Assembly (NCBI GenBank): GCA_020161855.1
Contig: JAIUNJ010000011.1
Coordinates: 19,936 to 83,935 of the forward strand
Direction: 5' to 3'
Source: Pseudomonadota bacterium
Lineage (GTDB): Bacteria; Pseudomonadota; Alphaproteobacteria; Rhizobiales; Aestuariivirgaceae
Length of the DNA: 64,000 bases
Part shown: positions 36,933 to 47,737 of the stretch, piece after piece
Numbering within the stretch: the first letter of the stretch is position 1
Layout of the letters: the number at the start of each line of letters is the position of its first letter
Position numbers and translations under genes: made by a program
Notes under the pieces: generated by a model
Database searches by the model: none
What the model saw: the letters and a program-made list of their open reading frames with translations, nothing else
What the model was told of the DNA's origin: nothing

Positions 36933-38798
36933 ATGGTGGTGGCCCCCGGCGTTACGCTGACGGAAGATGGCATTGCCGTTGCCATTCCCTCGCAGCATGC
37001 AACCGCCGTCTATCTCTGCCTTTTCGGCCACAGCGGCGACACGGAGCAGCACCGCATCACGCTCGAGCGGCAAGGCACGCAGTTCACCGGGTTCGTGCCC
37101 GGTGTGAAGGCCGGCATGCGCTATGGCTTGCGCGCGGAAGGCCCGTGGGCACCCGAGGCCGGGCATCGCTTCGATGTGTCGAAACTGCTCGTCGATCCCT
37201 GGGCCGCGGAGATTGACAGGCCCTATGCCTATGACCCGGTGCTCGGCGTGGGCGGCATCGACACGGCGGCGCATGTGCCCAAGGCCATCGTCCGCAAGCC
37301 CATCAGCCCTGTCTCCCGCAAGACACCGCATGCGCCGCGCTGGATCTACGAATTGCCAGTGAAAGCGTTCAGCAAGCTCCACCCCGATGTGCCGGAAGAG
37401 AAGCGGGGCACGGTGGCAGCACTGGCAGAACCGGCCCTGCTCGCCCATCTCGCGCGCATCGGCGCCGACACAATCGAACTCATGCCGCTTGCCGCCTGGA
37501 TCGACGAGCGGCACCTGCCGCCACTCGGGCTGTCCAATGGCTGGGGCTACAATCCCGTCACCTTCTTTGCCGCCGATCCGCGCCTTGCCCCCGGTGGCTT
37601 TGCCGAGATCGCCCGAACGGTGAAGGCGCTGCACGACAAGGGCTTTCAGGTAATCGTTGACGTGGTGCTGAACCATACGGGCGAGAGCGACATTGACGGC
37701 CCGACCCTGTCCTTCCGCGGGCTCGATCACCGCAGCTGGTATGCCCATGCAGGGGGCAATCTCATCAACGACACGGGCTGCGGCAACACGGTGGCGCTGA
37801 ACGAAGCCATGGTGACGGGCTATGCCGTGGCGGCGCTGCGGCACTGGGTGGAGGCAACCGGCATCGACGGCTTCCGCTTCGACCTCGCCACGGTGATGGG
37901 ACGAATGGCCGATGGCTTCTCCCGCGATGCACCGCTGTTCCAGCGGATTGCCAATGATCCGGTGCTGCGCGACTGCGTCATGATCGCAGAACCCTGGGAC
38001 ATCGGCCCGGGCGGCTATCAGCTCGGGCATTTTCCCAGGGGCTGGCCGGAATGGAACGACCGCTTCCGCGACGACGTGCGGCGCTTCTGGCGCGGCGATG
38101 CCTATGGCGCCAACGCCATGGCGACGCGGCTCGCGGGTTCATCCGACATCTTCCAGGCGGCGAAATCCCCGGCGGCGAGCGTCAATTTCATAGCGGCCCA
38201 TGACGGCTTCACGCTGGCCGACCTGACGCGCTACACGCAGAAAGACAATTTTGCCAATGGCGAGGACAACCGCGACGGCAAGTCCGACGAGGTGACGACA
38301 CCGGGGCGCAGGCCCGAAGCGCTTCTGGCCAGCCTGTTCTTCGCGCGGGGCACGCCAATGCTGACGGCCGGCGACGAATTCGGGCGCAGCCAGCAGGGCA
38401 ACAATAATGCCTATGCTCAGGACAATGCACTCACCTGGCTGCACTGGGGCCAGGCCAACCAGATGCTGATCGATACGGTGGCGCTGCTTTCGCGGCTGCG
38501 GCAGGCCCATCCCCTGCTCGCCGCCGACCGCTTCCTAAACGGCGAGGGCGATGCCCTGTGGTTCAATGCGGCTGGCTCAGCGCTCGACTGGACGGCGGCC
38601 CAGAACCGCTTTCTCGGCCTTCTTCTCAGCGGCGATGGCAGCCGCATCGCCATCGCCGCCAACCTTTCCGAGACTGACCTGCCCTTCCCGCTCCCGGCCG
38701 CCGAGGGGCTCGCCTGGCGCAGGGCCTTTCCGCCCGGTGCCGCCAGCCTCACCTGCCCTGCCGGAAGCGCAAGCCTCTTCATCGAGGAAAAGGCATGA
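36933..38798 (+). CDS. glgX: Glycogen debranching enzyme GlgX
   Basis: A 621-residue GH13_11 isoamylase-type enzyme that hydrolyses alpha-1,6 branches left after phosphorolysis. CBM48-like N-terminus (VYLCLFGHSG, MRYGLRAEGPWAPEAGHRFD), then GH13 regions DVVLNHTGE, GFRFDLATVMGR (nucleophile D317), MIAEPWDIGPGGYQ and FIAAHDGFTL. It is somewhat shorter than E. coli GlgX (657). It begins 5 bp after pgm and closes the glycogen operon; no clear terminator follows. Confidence 0.95.
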   Translation: MVVAPGVTLTEDGIAVAIPSQHATAVYLCLFGHSGDTEQHRITLERQGTQFTGFVPGVKAGMRYGLRAEGPWAPEAGHRFDVSKLLVDPWAAEIDRPYAYDPVLGVGGIDTAAHVPKAIVRKPISPVSRKTPHAPRWIYELPVKAFSKLHPDVPEEKRGTVAALAEPALLAHLARIGADTIELMPLAAWIDERHLPPLGLSNGWGYNPVTFFAADPRLAPGGFAEIARTVKALHDKGFQVIVDVVLNHTGESDIDGPTLSFRGLDHRSWYAHAGGNLINDTGCGNTVALNEAMVTGYAVAALRHWVEATGIDGFRFDLATVMGRMADGFSRDAPLFQRIANDPVLRDCVMIAEPWDIGPGGYQLGHFPRGWPEWNDRFRDDVRRFWRGDAYGANAMATRLAGSSDIFQAAKSPAASVNFIAAHDGFTLADLTRYTQKDNFANGEDNRDGKSDEVTTPGRRPEALLASLFFARGTPMLTAGDEFGRSQQGNNNAYAQDNALTWLHWGQANQMLIDTVALLSRLRQAHPLLAADRFLNGEGDALWFNAAGSALDWTAAQNRFLGLLLSGDGSRIAIAANLSETDLPFPLPAAEGLAWRRAFPPGAASLTCPAGSASLFIEEKA

Positions 38799-38876
38799 CG
38801 GAGCCGAAACATTTGATATGAAGGGCTGAAGACCGCCACCCCGAGGGGCCGAAGGCGGCCAACGGGAGGATATGGC

Positions 38877-39800
38877 ATGGGTTTTTATGGTGAACCTGAG
38901 GGCACGGGCTTTCAGGCCCTGGACAAGCGCTTCAACGCTCTTCTGACCGGCCATGGCCGCGTCGAGCGGCTGTGGACCGGGGCGCGCTGGAGCGAGGGGC
39001 CGGCGTGGTTTGCAGCCGGGCGCTATCTCGTTTTCTCCGACATCCCCAACAACCGGATGATGCGCTACGACGAGTGCGACGGCAGCATGGCGGTGTTCCG
39101 CAATCCGGCCAACAACTCGAACGGCAACACCACCGACCCGCAGGGCCGGCTCGTGACCTGCGAGCATGGCGCGCGCCGCGTGACCCGCACCGAGCATGAC
39201 GGCTCGATCACGGTGCTGGCCGACAACTACAAGGGCAAGCGCCTCAACTCACCGAATGACGTGGTGGTCAAGTCCGACGGCTCGATCTGGTTCACGGATC
39301 CCTCCTACGGGATCATGTCGGACTACGAGGGCCACAAGTCCGAAAGCGAGATCGGCAACTGCAATGTCTACCGCATCGACGGCAGCACCGGCGAGATGAC
39401 CATCGTTGCCGACGACTTCGACAAGCCGAACGGCCTCGCCTTCTCGCCGGACGAGTCGATCCTCTACATCGCCGATACGGGCGCCTCGCATGAAGATGGC
39501 GGCCCCAAGCATATCCGCTCCTTCAAGGTGAAAGCCGACGGCAAGGGACTGCAGGGCTCGAAGGTGTTCGCCGTCTGCACCGCAGGCCTGTTCGACGGCT
39601 TCCGCATTGACCGCGACGGCCGGATGTGGACCAGCGCTGCGGATGGCGTGCACTGCTATCTCCCCGATGGTGCGCTGATCGGCAAGATCCTCATTCCGGA
39701 GATTGTCGGCAATGTGTGCTTCGGCGGAGCCAAGCGGAACCGGCTCTTCATCTGTGGCACGACCTCGCTTTATTCGGCTTTTCTTTCGATCAGCGGATAG
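38877..39800 (+). CDS. SMP-30/gluconolactonase/LRE-family lactonase
   Basis: A 307-residue six-bladed beta-propeller that binds one divalent metal. The first-blade glutamate is in WSEGPAWF; NSPNDVVVKSDGSIWFTDPSYGI and KPNGLAFSPDESILYIADTG hold the Asn and Asp metal ligands. Likely reaction: hydrolysis of a sugar lactone to the aldonic acid. No signal peptide. The start has GGGAGGAT upstream. It precedes glcD by 6 bp and is probably cotranscribed with it, which is unusual for glc operons. Confidence 0.9.
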   Translation: MGFYGEPEGTGFQALDKRFNALLTGHGRVERLWTGARWSEGPAWFAAGRYLVFSDIPNNRMMRYDECDGSMAVFRNPANNSNGNTTDPQGRLVTCEHGARRVTRTEHDGSITVLADNYKGKRLNSPNDVVVKSDGSIWFTDPSYGIMSDYEGHKSESEIGNCNVYRIDGSTGEMTIVADDFDKPNGLAFSPDESILYIADTGASHEDGGPKHIRSFKVKADGKGLQGSKVFAVCTAGLFDGFRIDRDGRMWTSAADGVHCYLPDGALIGKILIPEIVGNVCFGGAKRNRLFICGTTSLYSAFLSISG

Positions 39801-39806
39801 TGACGC

Positions 39807-41297
39807 ATGATCGCCATGCCCCTGCCGGATGAGTCCGTGCTGGCCCGCCGCAGTGAAATCGCGGCGGACCTGCGCAAGCTCGTTGCGGCAGAGGGCGTGA
39901 TCGATGCGGGCCCGCTGCTCAAGGTCTATGAGTCGGATGGCCTGTCCGCCTACCGGCAGCCCCCCATGATCGTGGTGCTGCCGGAAACGACGGAACAGGT
40001 TTCGCAGGTGCTGCGCTATGCCCATGAGCATCGCATCAAGGTGGTGCCGCGCGGCTCCGGCACATCGCTGTCGGGCGGGGCGCTGCCACTTGCCGACGGC
40101 ATTCTCCTCGGTCTCGGCAAGTTCAACCGCGTGCTCGAGATCGACTATGAGAACCGTTGCGCCGTGGTGCAGCCCGGCGTCACCAACCTCGCCATCAGCA
40201 AGGCGGTGGAGCACAAGGGCTTCTATTATGCGCCTGACCCGTCATCGCAGATTGCCTGCAGCATCGGCGGCAATGTTGCCGAAAACTCGGGCGGCGTGCA
40301 CTGCCTGAAGTATGGCCTGACAGCCAACAACATCCTGGGCATCGAAATGGTGCTGATCACCGGCGAGGTGGTGCGGCTCGGCGGCAAGCATCTCGACAGC
40401 GAGGGCTATGACCTGCTCGGCCTGATGACCGGCTCGGAAGGCCTGCTCGGCGTGGTCACGGAAGTCACGGTGCGCATCCTGCAGAAGCCGGAAACGGCAC
40501 GCGCCCTGCTGGTAGGCTTTGCCTCAAGCGAGGAGGCCGGCCAATGTGTGGCCGACATCATCGCCTCGGGCATTATCCCCGGCGGCATGGAAATGATGGA
40601 CCGGCCCGCCATTCACGCCGCCGATGATTTCGCGCGCTGCGCCTATCCCCGTGATGTGGAAGCGCTGCTCATCATCGAGCTCGATGGGCCGCAGGTGGAG
40701 GTGGACCACCTGATCGAACGCGTGAAAGCACTGGCTGAGAAGAACAAGAGCCTGACGCTGAAGATCTCGAACAGCGAGGCCGAGCGGCTGTCCTTCTGGG
40801 CCGGGCGCAAGTCTGCCTTTCCGGCGGTCGGGCGGATTTCGCCTGACTATATCTGCATGGACGGAACGATCCCGCGCAAGAAGCTGCCGGATGTGCTGCA
40901 GGGCATGTTGCGCCTCTCCGAGAAGCACCGGCTGCGCGTGGCCAATGTCTTTCACGCCGGCGACGGCAATCTCCATCCGCTCATTCTCTTCGATGCCAAC
41001 CAGGCGGACGAACTGGAACGGGCGGAGGCCTTTGGCGCCGATATCCTGCGGCTGTGCGTCGAGGTGGGCGGCGTGCTGACCGGCGAACACGGCGTGGGCG
41101 TCGAGAAGCGCGATCTGATGCCGGCGATGTTCTCGGAAGACGACCTCGCACAGCAGCAGCGGGTGAAATGCGCCTTCGACGCCAAGGGGCTGCTCAATCC
41201 CGGCAAGGTGTTTCCGGTGCTGCACCGCTGTGCCGAACTTGGCCGCATGCATGTGCGCGGCGGCCAGCTTGCCCATCCGGACCTGCCCCGCTTCTGA
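39807..41297 (+). CDS. glcD: Glycolate oxidase subunit GlcD (FAD-linked)
   Basis: A 496-residue FAD-binding PCMH/VAO-type subunit that oxidises glycolate (and often D-lactate) to glyoxylate. The FAD segment is VVPRGSGTSLSGGALPL with CSIGGNVAENSGGVHCLKYG; the C-terminal FAD-oxidase region has VFHAGDGNLHPLILFD and GGVLTGEHGVGVEKR. It forms the membrane-associated GlcDEF complex with the next two products. It overlaps glcE by one base (TGATG). Confidence 0.96.
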   Translation: MIAMPLPDESVLARRSEIAADLRKLVAAEGVIDAGPLLKVYESDGLSAYRQPPMIVVLPETTEQVSQVLRYAHEHRIKVVPRGSGTSLSGGALPLADGILLGLGKFNRVLEIDYENRCAVVQPGVTNLAISKAVEHKGFYYAPDPSSQIACSIGGNVAENSGGVHCLKYGLTANNILGIEMVLITGEVVRLGGKHLDSEGYDLLGLMTGSEGLLGVVTEVTVRILQKPETARALLVGFASSEEAGQCVADIIASGIIPGGMEMMDRPAIHAADDFARCAYPRDVEALLIIELDGPQVEVDHLIERVKALAEKNKSLTLKISNSEAERLSFWAGRKSAFPAVGRISPDYICMDGTIPRKKLPDVLQGMLRLSEKHRLRVANVFHAGDGNLHPLILFDANQADELERAEAFGADILRLCVEVGGVLTGEHGVGVEKRDLMPAMFSEDDLAQQQRVKCAFDAKGLLNPGKVFPVLHRCAELGRMHVRGGQLAHPDLPRF

Positions 41298-42442
41298 TGG
41301 CAAAGATGCAGACCCCCGCAAGCCAGGATGAGCTTGCCGAGATGATCGCTGCGGCGGAGGCGCCGCTGGCACTTGAAGGCACGGGCAGCAAACCCATCGG
41401 CCACACCGTCGAAGGCCAGTGTCTCTCGCTCAGGAAATTCTCCGGCATCATCGCCTATGAACCGGAAGAACTGATCCTCGAGGTGAAGGCGGCAACAGCA
41501 CTTTCCGAGATCGAGAAGCTGCTCAGCCAGCGCGGGCAGATGCTGGCCTTCGAGCCGCCGGACTATGCCTCTCTCTTTGCTGCGCCATCTGCAGGAACGC
41601 TCGGTGGCCACATGGCCTGCGGGCTTTCAGGCCCCCGCCGCATCAAGGCCGGCGCCGCGCGCGATCATATTCTCGGGATATCCGGTGTCACCGGGCAGGG
41701 CCTCGCCTTCAAGTCGGGCGCACGCGTCGTCAAGAATGTCACGGGTTATGACATGCCCAAGCTTCTGACGTCCTCCTACGGCACGCTCGCCGCCATGACG
41801 TCGATCATCGTCAAGGTGCTGCCCGCACCGGAGACAGAGGAAACGCTGGTGTTCCAGGGGCTTTCCGATGTGGAAGCTGTCTCGCTCATGTCGGCTGCGA
41901 TGCAATCGGCAGGTGAGGTGTCCGGGGCGGCCCATGTGCCGGGTGAAGGCACCTATCTCCGTGTCGATGGCATCGCCCCTTCTGTGGCTTTCCGCCGCGA
42001 CGGGTTGATCAAGCTGCTGGCCCGCGATGCCGGTGTTCTTGAAGAGGGCGCTTCCCGCAAGCTGTGGCAGGGACTTCGTGATGTGAAGCCTTTCTGGCCG
42101 CTGAAGGACCATGTGATCTGGCGCCTCAGCGTGACGCCGAGCGAGGCGCCCGCCATTGTGAAGCGGGTGCAGGAACACCTCGACCTGCGCCGCTACTATG
42201 ACTGGGCGGGCGGCCTGATCTGGCTTGCGGTGAGCGGCAGCGAAGACGGCGGCGCTTCGGCGATCCGGGGTGCGATCACTTCGGGCCATGCCACGCTCCT
42301 GCGCGGGCCCGCCGAATTGAAAGCGCGCGTTGCCGTGTTCCAGCCGCAGGCCCCGGCATTGGCGGCCCTTTCGGCCCGCGTGAAACATTCCTTCGATCCG
42401 CGCGGTGTTCTCAATCCCGGCCGGATGTACAAGAGCGCCTAG
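41297..42442 (+). CDS. glcE: Glycolate oxidase subunit GlcE (FAD-binding)
   Basis: A 381-residue second flavin subunit of glycolate oxidase. GTGSKPIGHTVEG and PSAGTLGGHMACGLSGPRRIKAGAARDHILG are the FAD-binding stretches; SGARVVKNVTGYDMPKLL is diagnostic of GlcE. The start at 41297 overlaps the glcD stop; an earlier in-frame ATG lies deep inside glcD. glcF begins directly at the base after the stop codon. Confidence 0.95.
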   Translation: MAKMQTPASQDELAEMIAAAEAPLALEGTGSKPIGHTVEGQCLSLRKFSGIIAYEPEELILEVKAATALSEIEKLLSQRGQMLAFEPPDYASLFAAPSAGTLGGHMACGLSGPRRIKAGAARDHILGISGVTGQGLAFKSGARVVKNVTGYDMPKLLTSSYGTLAAMTSIIVKVLPAPETEETLVFQGLSDVEAVSLMSAAMQSAGEVSGAAHVPGEGTYLRVDGIAPSVAFRRDGLIKLLARDAGVLEEGASRKLWQGLRDVKPFWPLKDHVIWRLSVTPSEAPAIVKRVQEHLDLRRYYDWAGGLIWLAVSGSEDGGASAIRGAITSGHATLLRGPAELKARVAVFQPQAPALAALSARVKHSFDPRGVLNPGRMYKSA

Positions 42443-43741
42443 ATGCAGACCCATTTTTCACCCGCACAACTCAAGGACCCGGCAATTGCCGATGCCAACG
42501 GCATTCTGCGTTCCTGCGTGCATTGTGGTTTCTGCACCGCCACCTGCCCCACCTATGTTCTGCTCGGGGATGAGCTCGACAGCCCGCGGGGCCGCATCTA
42601 CCTGATCAAGTCTATGCTGGAGAAGGGTGAGCCCGCCACGGCAGAAACCGCCAAACATATTGACCGCTGCCTCTCGTGCCTCTCCTGCATGACCACATGC
42701 CCTTCGGGCGTGCACTACATGCATCTCATCGACACGGCGCGCGCCCATGTCGAGGACACCTACCGGCGGCCCATTGGCGATGCGCTTCTGCGCAATCTGC
42801 TCGCCTTTGTCATGCCACGACCCGGCCTGTTCCGCTATGCGCTGGCCACGGCCTGGTTCGGCAAGCCTCTCGCGGGCCTTCTTGAACGCATCGGTGCGAA
42901 GCGGCTTGCCGCCCTCACGCGGCTCGTGCCTGCCAGCCCGGCGCGCGAAGACCTCGGCCGCCCGGGGCTCTATCCCGCCGAAGGCAACAGGAAGGGGCGC
43001 GTGGCACTGCTGCGCGGCTGCGTGCAACCCGTCATCGATCCGGCGATCAATGCGGCCACAATCCGGCTGCTGACGCGGCTGGGCTATGATGTCGTGGTGA
43101 CGGGTGGCGAAAGCTGCTGCGGTTCCCTGACCCATCACATGGGCAAGGAAGACGATGCCCTGTCCCGGGCGCGGCGCACCATCGATCAGTGGACGGAGCA
43201 ATCCTGCGATGCTGTGATCATCACGGCATCGGGCTGTGGCACCACGATCAAGGACTACGGACACATGTTCCGCAATGATCCAGCCTATGCCGCAAAGGCG
43301 GCGGCTGTTTCGGCCAAGGCCAAGGACATCACCGAGTTTCTGGCCGGAGCGGGCCTGCCCGAAGCCCGGCAGGACTTGCGCGTGGCCTATCATTCGGCCT
43401 GCTCGATGCAGCACGGACAGAAGATCAAGGCAGAACCGCTGGCCCTGTTGCGGCAGGCGGGCTTCACCGTTGCGGAAGTGCCGGAAGGCCACCTCTGCTG
43501 CGGCTCGGCTGGCACCTACAACATCCTGCAGCCGGAGATCGCCGAAAGGCTGCGCGACCGCAAGCTTGCCAATATCGCCAGCACCCGGCCCGACGTGATC
43601 GCCACGGGCAATGTGGGCTGCATCACGCAACTGGGCAGCGCCGCCGCGGTGCCCGTCGTTCACACCATCGAATTGCTGGACTGGGCCTATGGCGGACCTG
43701 CGCCAGCCAAACTGACAAAGGTTTCACACCATGCGCATTGA
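42443..43741 (+). CDS. glcF: Glycolate oxidase iron-sulfur subunit GlcF
   Basis: A 432-residue protein carrying two [4Fe-4S] clusters: cysteines 25, 28, 31, 35 ([12 protein letters not shown]) and 76, 79, 82, 86 ([12 protein letters not shown]). Two CCG domains follow ([12 protein letters not shown] and [12 protein letters not shown]), as in heterodisulfide-reductase-like electron-transfer subunits. It passes electrons from GlcDE to the quinone pool. It starts flush with the glcE stop and overlaps glcB by 11 bp. Confidence 0.97.
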   Translation: MQTHFSPAQLKDPAIADANGILRSCVHCGFCTATCPTYVLLGDELDSPRGRIYLIKSMLEKGEPATAETAKHIDRCLSCLSCMTTCPSGVHYMHLIDTARAHVEDTYRRPIGDALLRNLLAFVMPRPGLFRYALATAWFGKPLAGLLERIGAKRLAALTRLVPASPAREDLGRPGLYPAEGNRKGRVALLRGCVQPVIDPAINAATIRLLTRLGYDVVVTGGESCCGSLTHHMGKEDDALSRARRTIDQWTEQSCDAVIITASGCGTTIKDYGHMFRNDPAYAAKAAAVSAKAKDITEFLAGAGLPEARQDLRVAYHSACSMQHGQKIKAEPLALLRQAGFTVAEVPEGHLCCGSAGTYNILQPEIAERLRDRKLANIASTRPDVIATGNVGCITQLGSAAAVPVVHTIELLDWAYGGPAPAKLTKVSHHAH

Positions 43742-45857
43742 CAGGCACGGACTGAAGGTCGACCCGCTGCTCGACACATTCATCACCACAGAGGCCCTGC
43801 CCGGCACCGGCATCGCGCCAGAGCATTTCTGGGCCTCTTTCTCAGCGCTCATCCATGACCTGGCCCCGGAGAACCGGGCACTGCTCAAGACGCGCGATGA
43901 CATGCAGGCCAAGATCGACGCCTGGCACAAGGCCAATGGCGCCCCTTCCGATCCAGCGGCCTATCGCGCCTTCCTGACGGAGACCGGCTATATCGTGCCG
44001 GAAGGCCCTGATTTCCACATCGAGACCGCACAGGTCGATCCGGAGATCGCAACGATCGCGGGCGCGCAGCTCGTGGTGCCGGTGATGAACGCCCGCTATG
44101 CCCTCAATGCCGCCAACGCGCGCTGGGGTTCGCTCTATGATGCACTCTATGGCACGGACGCCATTCCGGAGACCGATGGTGCGGCCCGCGGCAAGAGCTA
44201 CAACCCGCTGCGTGGCGCAAAGGTGGTGGCCTGGGTGCGACAGTTCCTCGACCAGTTTTTCCCGCTGAAGGCCGGAAGCTGGGTGGATGCCGCCACGGTT
44301 CCGCAGTCCGGTGGTGACCTGAAGGACGGCAGCCAGTTTCTCGGCAAGCGGACGCTAGCGAATGGTGCAGGCGGCATTCTGCTCCAACATAACGGGCTGA
44401 AGATCGAGATCGTATCAGACAGCGCCAGCCCGCTTGCACAGGCCGACAAGGCCGGCATCTCCGACGTGCTGCTTGAATCAGCAATCACGGTGATCATGGA
44501 TTGCGAAGATTCTGTTGCAGCCGTCGACGCCGAAGACAAGGCGCTGGTTTACCGCAACTGGCTTGGCCTGATGAAAGGCGACCTGACCGAGACGCTGGAC
44601 AAGAACGGAAAGACGATCACCCGCCGCCTTCATGCCGATGCGGAATATGCGGGGCCTGACGGCAAGCGTTTCACCGCGAGGGGACGCGCCCTGATGCTGG
44701 TGCGCAATGTCGGCCACCTGATGACCACGCCTGCAATTCTCGATCGCGAGGGCCGCGAAATCCCGGAAGGCCTGATGGATGCCATGGTGACATCGCTGAT
44801 CGCGCTGCACGACATCGGCAGCAACGGGCGGCGCGCCAACTCGCCGGCGGGCTCGATGTATATCGTGAAGCCCAAGATGCATGGCCCTGCCGAGGTGGCC
44901 TTTGCCGTGAAGACGCTTGACCGGGTCGAGGATGCGCTTGGCCTGCCGCGCAACAGCCTGAAGATCGGCATCATGGACGAGGAGCGCCGCACCACCGTCA
45001 ATCTCAAGGAATGCATCCGCGCGGCACGGCAGCGCGTGGTCTTCATCAACACGGGCTTCCTCGACCGCACCGGCGACGAGATGCACACATCCATGGAAGC
45101 GGGCCCGATGATGCGGAAGGGCGACATGAAGTCGTCAACCTGGATCAAGGCCTATGAGGATTGGAACGTGGACAAGGGCCTCGCCGCAGGCTTCTCGGGC
45201 CATGCGCAGATCGGCAAGGGCATGTGGGCCATGCCCGACCGGATGGCCGACATGCTGGCCCAGAAGATCGGCCACCCCAAGGCCGCCGCCAACACAGCCT
45301 GGGTGCCATCGCCGACCGCAGCGACACTGCACGCCACGCATTATCATGCCGTCGATGTCTTTGCCTTGCAGAAGACACTGGCCGGCAAGGCGCGGGCCAA
45401 ACTCGAAGAGATCCTCGCGATCCCCGTGGTGCCGCGCCCCAACTGGACGCCGGACGATATCCAGCGCGAACTCGACAACAATGCCCAGGGCATCCTCGGC
45501 TATGTGGTGCGCTGGGTGGACCAGGGCGTGGGCTGCTCCAAGGTGCCGGACATCAACAATGTGGGCCTGATGGAAGACCGCGCCACGCTGCGCATCTCCT
45601 CGCAGCATATCGCCAACTGGCTGCATCACGGCGTCTGTTCCAGGGCGCAGGTGCTGGAAACACTGAAGCGCATGGCGGCCGTCGTTGACCGGCAGAATGC
45701 CGATGATCCACTCTATCGCCCGATGGCTCCGGATTTCGACGGGTCGATTGCCTTCCAGGCGGCCTGCGATCTGGTCTTCAAGGGGCGGGAACAGCCGAGC
45801 GGCTATACGGAGCCGCTGCTCCATGCCGCACGCCTCAAGGTGAAGGCCCGGGCCTGA
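43731..45857 (+). CDS. glcB: Malate synthase G
   Basis: A 708-residue enzyme condensing glyoxylate and acetyl-CoA to malate, so it uses the product of GlcDEF. Catalytic blocks: [12 protein letters not shown] (glyoxylate-binding Arg), [13 protein letters not shown] and [11 protein letters not shown] (Mg ligands), and [20 protein letters not shown] (catalytic Asp). Typical isoform-G length. It ends three bases before the convergent permease gene on the other strand, leaving almost no room for a separate terminator. Confidence 0.97.
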   Translation: MRIDRHGLKVDPLLDTFITTEALPGTGIAPEHFWASFSALIHDLAPENRALLKTRDDMQAKIDAWHKANGAPSDPAAYRAFLTETGYIVPEGPDFHIETAQVDPEIATIAGAQLVVPVMNARYALNAANARWGSLYDALYGTDAIPETDGAARGKSYNPLRGAKVVAWVRQFLDQFFPLKAGSWVDAATVPQSGGDLKDGSQFLGKRTLANGAGGILLQHNGLKIEIVSDSASPLAQADKAGISDVLLESAITVIMDCEDSVAAVDAEDKALVYRNWLGLMKGDLTETLDKNGKTITRRLHADAEYAGPDGKRFTARGRALMLVRNVGHLMTTPAILDREGREIPEGLMDAMVTSLIALHDIGSNGRRANSPAGSMYIVKPKMHGPAEVAFAVKTLDRVEDALGLPRNSLKIGIMDEERRTTVNLKECIRAARQRVVFINTGFLDRTGDEMHTSMEAGPMMRKGDMKSSTWIKAYEDWNVDKGLAAGFSGHAQIGKGMWAMPDRMADMLAQKIGHPKAAANTAWVPSPTAATLHATHYHAVDVFALQKTLAGKARAKLEEILAIPVVPRPNWTPDDIQRELDNNAQGILGYVVRWVDQGVGCSKVPDINNVGLMEDRATLRISSQHIANWLHHGVCSRAQVLETLKRMAAVVDRQNADDPLYRPMAPDFDGSIAFQAACDLVFKGREQPSGYTEPLLHAARLKVKARA

Positions 45858-45860
45858 GGA

Positions 45861-46736
45861 TCAGGCCAGTTCGAGTTCGCCCCGTTCGGCGAGGCGCGCA
45901 CGTTCCTTCATTGCAGAGGCCGCCGCTTCCTCGCGGCGCTTCAGCACCTCATAGATGACAGCACCTGCGAGCGAGAGCCCGATGATGATCACGGCCAGCG
46001 CCGAAAGCGCAGGTGTCGTGCCCTGCCGGACTTCGCCTGCGAGCACCGTCACCAGCGTCTTGTCGGCCAGGATGGCGAAGGTCGTGGTGTTGTAATTCTC
46101 GAAGGATGACAGGAAGGCGATGACACCGGCCGAGAACAGCGCGGGCTTCAGGAAGGGCAGAAGGATGTGCCAGAAGACCTGCGGATAGGTGGCGCCAAGA
46201 TCAAGAGCCGCTTCCTCCTGGGCCCGGTCAAAGCGGGTGAGGCGGGCCATGATGATGAGCAGGCAATAGGCCGCCACGAAGGACGACTGGCCAAGGATCG
46301 ACAGGATGATGCCCTTGTAGAAGGTGTCCTTGGTGAATTCGGTGAGGCCGAAAGCATCCTTCCAGAAGATCACGGTCGAAATGCCGATGATGACACCGGG
46401 TGTGAGCAGCGGCGAGATCGTCACCAGATAAAACAGGCTGCGGGCGCGATGATAGATCTGGTTCATGATGATCGAGGCGGCAAGCCCGATCGGCACCGAG
46501 AGCACCACGACGCCGAGGCCGATGATGATCGAGTTGACGAGGCCCTCCATCATAGCCCGGTGGTTCCAGAGCTTCACGAACCAGTCGAGTGTGAAGCTCT
46601 CGAAGGGCACGGCCTGCGGATAGGACGGCGTGTTGAAGGCCGTAACCCCCATCACCATGAGCGGGCCGAAGAGATAGAGGAAGAAGAGGAAGATGTAGAA
46701 GCCCAACATCCCCTTCATCACCGTGCCGGAGGTCAT
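45861..46736 (-). CDS. Polyamine-type ABC transporter permease (PotC-like)
   Basis: A 291-residue inner-membrane permease with six predicted membrane segments. The EAA loop is EEAALDLGATYPQVFWHILLPFLKPAL. The FENYNTTTFAILADKTLVTVLAGEVR segment is typical of the spermidine/putrescine PotC family. A charged C-terminal tail follows. The start overlaps the PotB-like gene by 4 bp. Substrate: a polyamine or similar cation; not certain. Confidence 0.9.
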   Translation of the reverse strand: MTSGTVMKGMLGFYIFLFFLYLFGPLMVMGVTAFNTPSYPQAVPFESFTLDWFVKLWNHRAMMEGLVNSIIIGLGVVVLSVPIGLAASIIMNQIYHRARSLFYLVTISPLLTPGVIIGISTVIFWKDAFGLTEFTKDTFYKGIILSILGQSSFVAAYCLLIIMARLTRFDRAQEEAALDLGATYPQVFWHILLPFLKPALFSAGVIAFLSSFENYNTTTFAILADKTLVTVLAGEVRQGTTPALSALAVIIIGLSLAGAVIYEVLKRREEAAASAMKERARLAERGELELA

Positions 46737-47737
46737 CGTATGGCCTCCCCGAGCTTCACCTTGAAGAGACGCAGCATGAACATGACGAAGGCGATACAGG
46801 CGGCCAGCAGGATGAAGGCATAGGCCGAACCCCGCGGCCAGTTGAAGGCCTGGAAGAAGAAGTCATAGACGATGCTGGTGAACCACAGCGTACGCGGGCC
46901 ACCGAGGAAGAGCGGAGCCGCCAGCGAGCCGGCCGCCAGCATGAACACCATGGTGCAGCCCGAGGCGATGCCGGGCTTGGCATAGGGAATGACGACATCG
47001 CGGTGGATCTTCCACCAGGGCGCACCAAGATCGCGCGCGGCCTCGATCTGGTTTTTGTCGAGGCTCTCGATGGCGTTGTAGAGCGGGAAGATCATGATCA
47101 GGAGGTTGGCGTAGGAGAGGCCGACCCACATACCGGTGTTGTTGCCAAGGAAATCGATAGGAGCATCGGTGATGCCGATGCCCATGAGGCCCTGGTTGAT
47201 GAGGCCCTTGGAGGCGAGCAGCAGACGGATGGAAAAGGCCCGCAGGATCTCGTTCACCCAATAAGGCACGATGAGGCCAAGCATGAGCAGGCGCACCTTC
47301 TGCGTCGTACCCGACTGCGCCATGTAATAGGCGAGCGGATAACAGATGCAGAGATTGATGAAGGTGACGGCCGCCGAGACCACGATCGTGTAGACGAAGG
47401 CATACATATGCGTGGTGTTCCACGCGCCATCGGTCGGGTTCACGAAGAAGGATGTGTACTGAGCGATCGTGGCGATGTCTTCCGGCCCGCCGCGCTTTGC
47501 CGGAGGCAGGCGGGGGTGGAAACTTTCGACCACCATGTAGAGATAGGGCAACGTGACGAGGAACAGCGTCCAGAAGGCCACCAGCCCGACGAAGGCGATG
47601 CCCAGCACGGTGCCATTACGCTCGAAGAAACTCTTGTGCGTCGGATCGTGGCCCTGACGCGCTTCCCAGCGCGACATCAGCCAGAAAGCCAGAATGACGA
47701 TGGCCGGAACGAGGAAGGCGAGGGCGCGGCTACTCAC
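46733..47737 (-). CDS. Polyamine-type ABC transporter permease (PotB-like)
   Basis: A 334-residue permease. An extra N-terminal hydrophobic segment (ALAFLVPAIVILAFWLMS) precedes the usual six, making it longer than E. coli PotB. The EAA loop reads IEAARDLGAPWWKIHRDVVIPYAKPGI. It overlaps the ATPase gene by 8 bp and the PotC-like gene by 4 bp, so the three form one translationally coupled unit. Confidence 0.9.
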   Translation of the reverse strand: MSSRALAFLVPAIVILAFWLMSRWEARQGHDPTHKSFFERNGTVLGIAFVGLVAFWTLFLVTLPYLYMVVESFHPRLPPAKRGGPEDIATIAQYTSFFVNPTDGAWNTTHMYAFVYTIVVSAAVTFINLCICYPLAYYMAQSGTTQKVRLLMLGLIVPYWVNEILRAFSIRLLLASKGLINQGLMGIGITDAPIDFLGNNTGMWVGLSYANLLIMIFPLYNAIESLDKNQIEAARDLGAPWWKIHRDVVIPYAKPGIASGCTMVFMLAAGSLAAPLFLGGPRTLWFTSIVYDFFFQAFNWPRGSAYAFILLAACIAFVMFMLRLFKVKLGEAIR

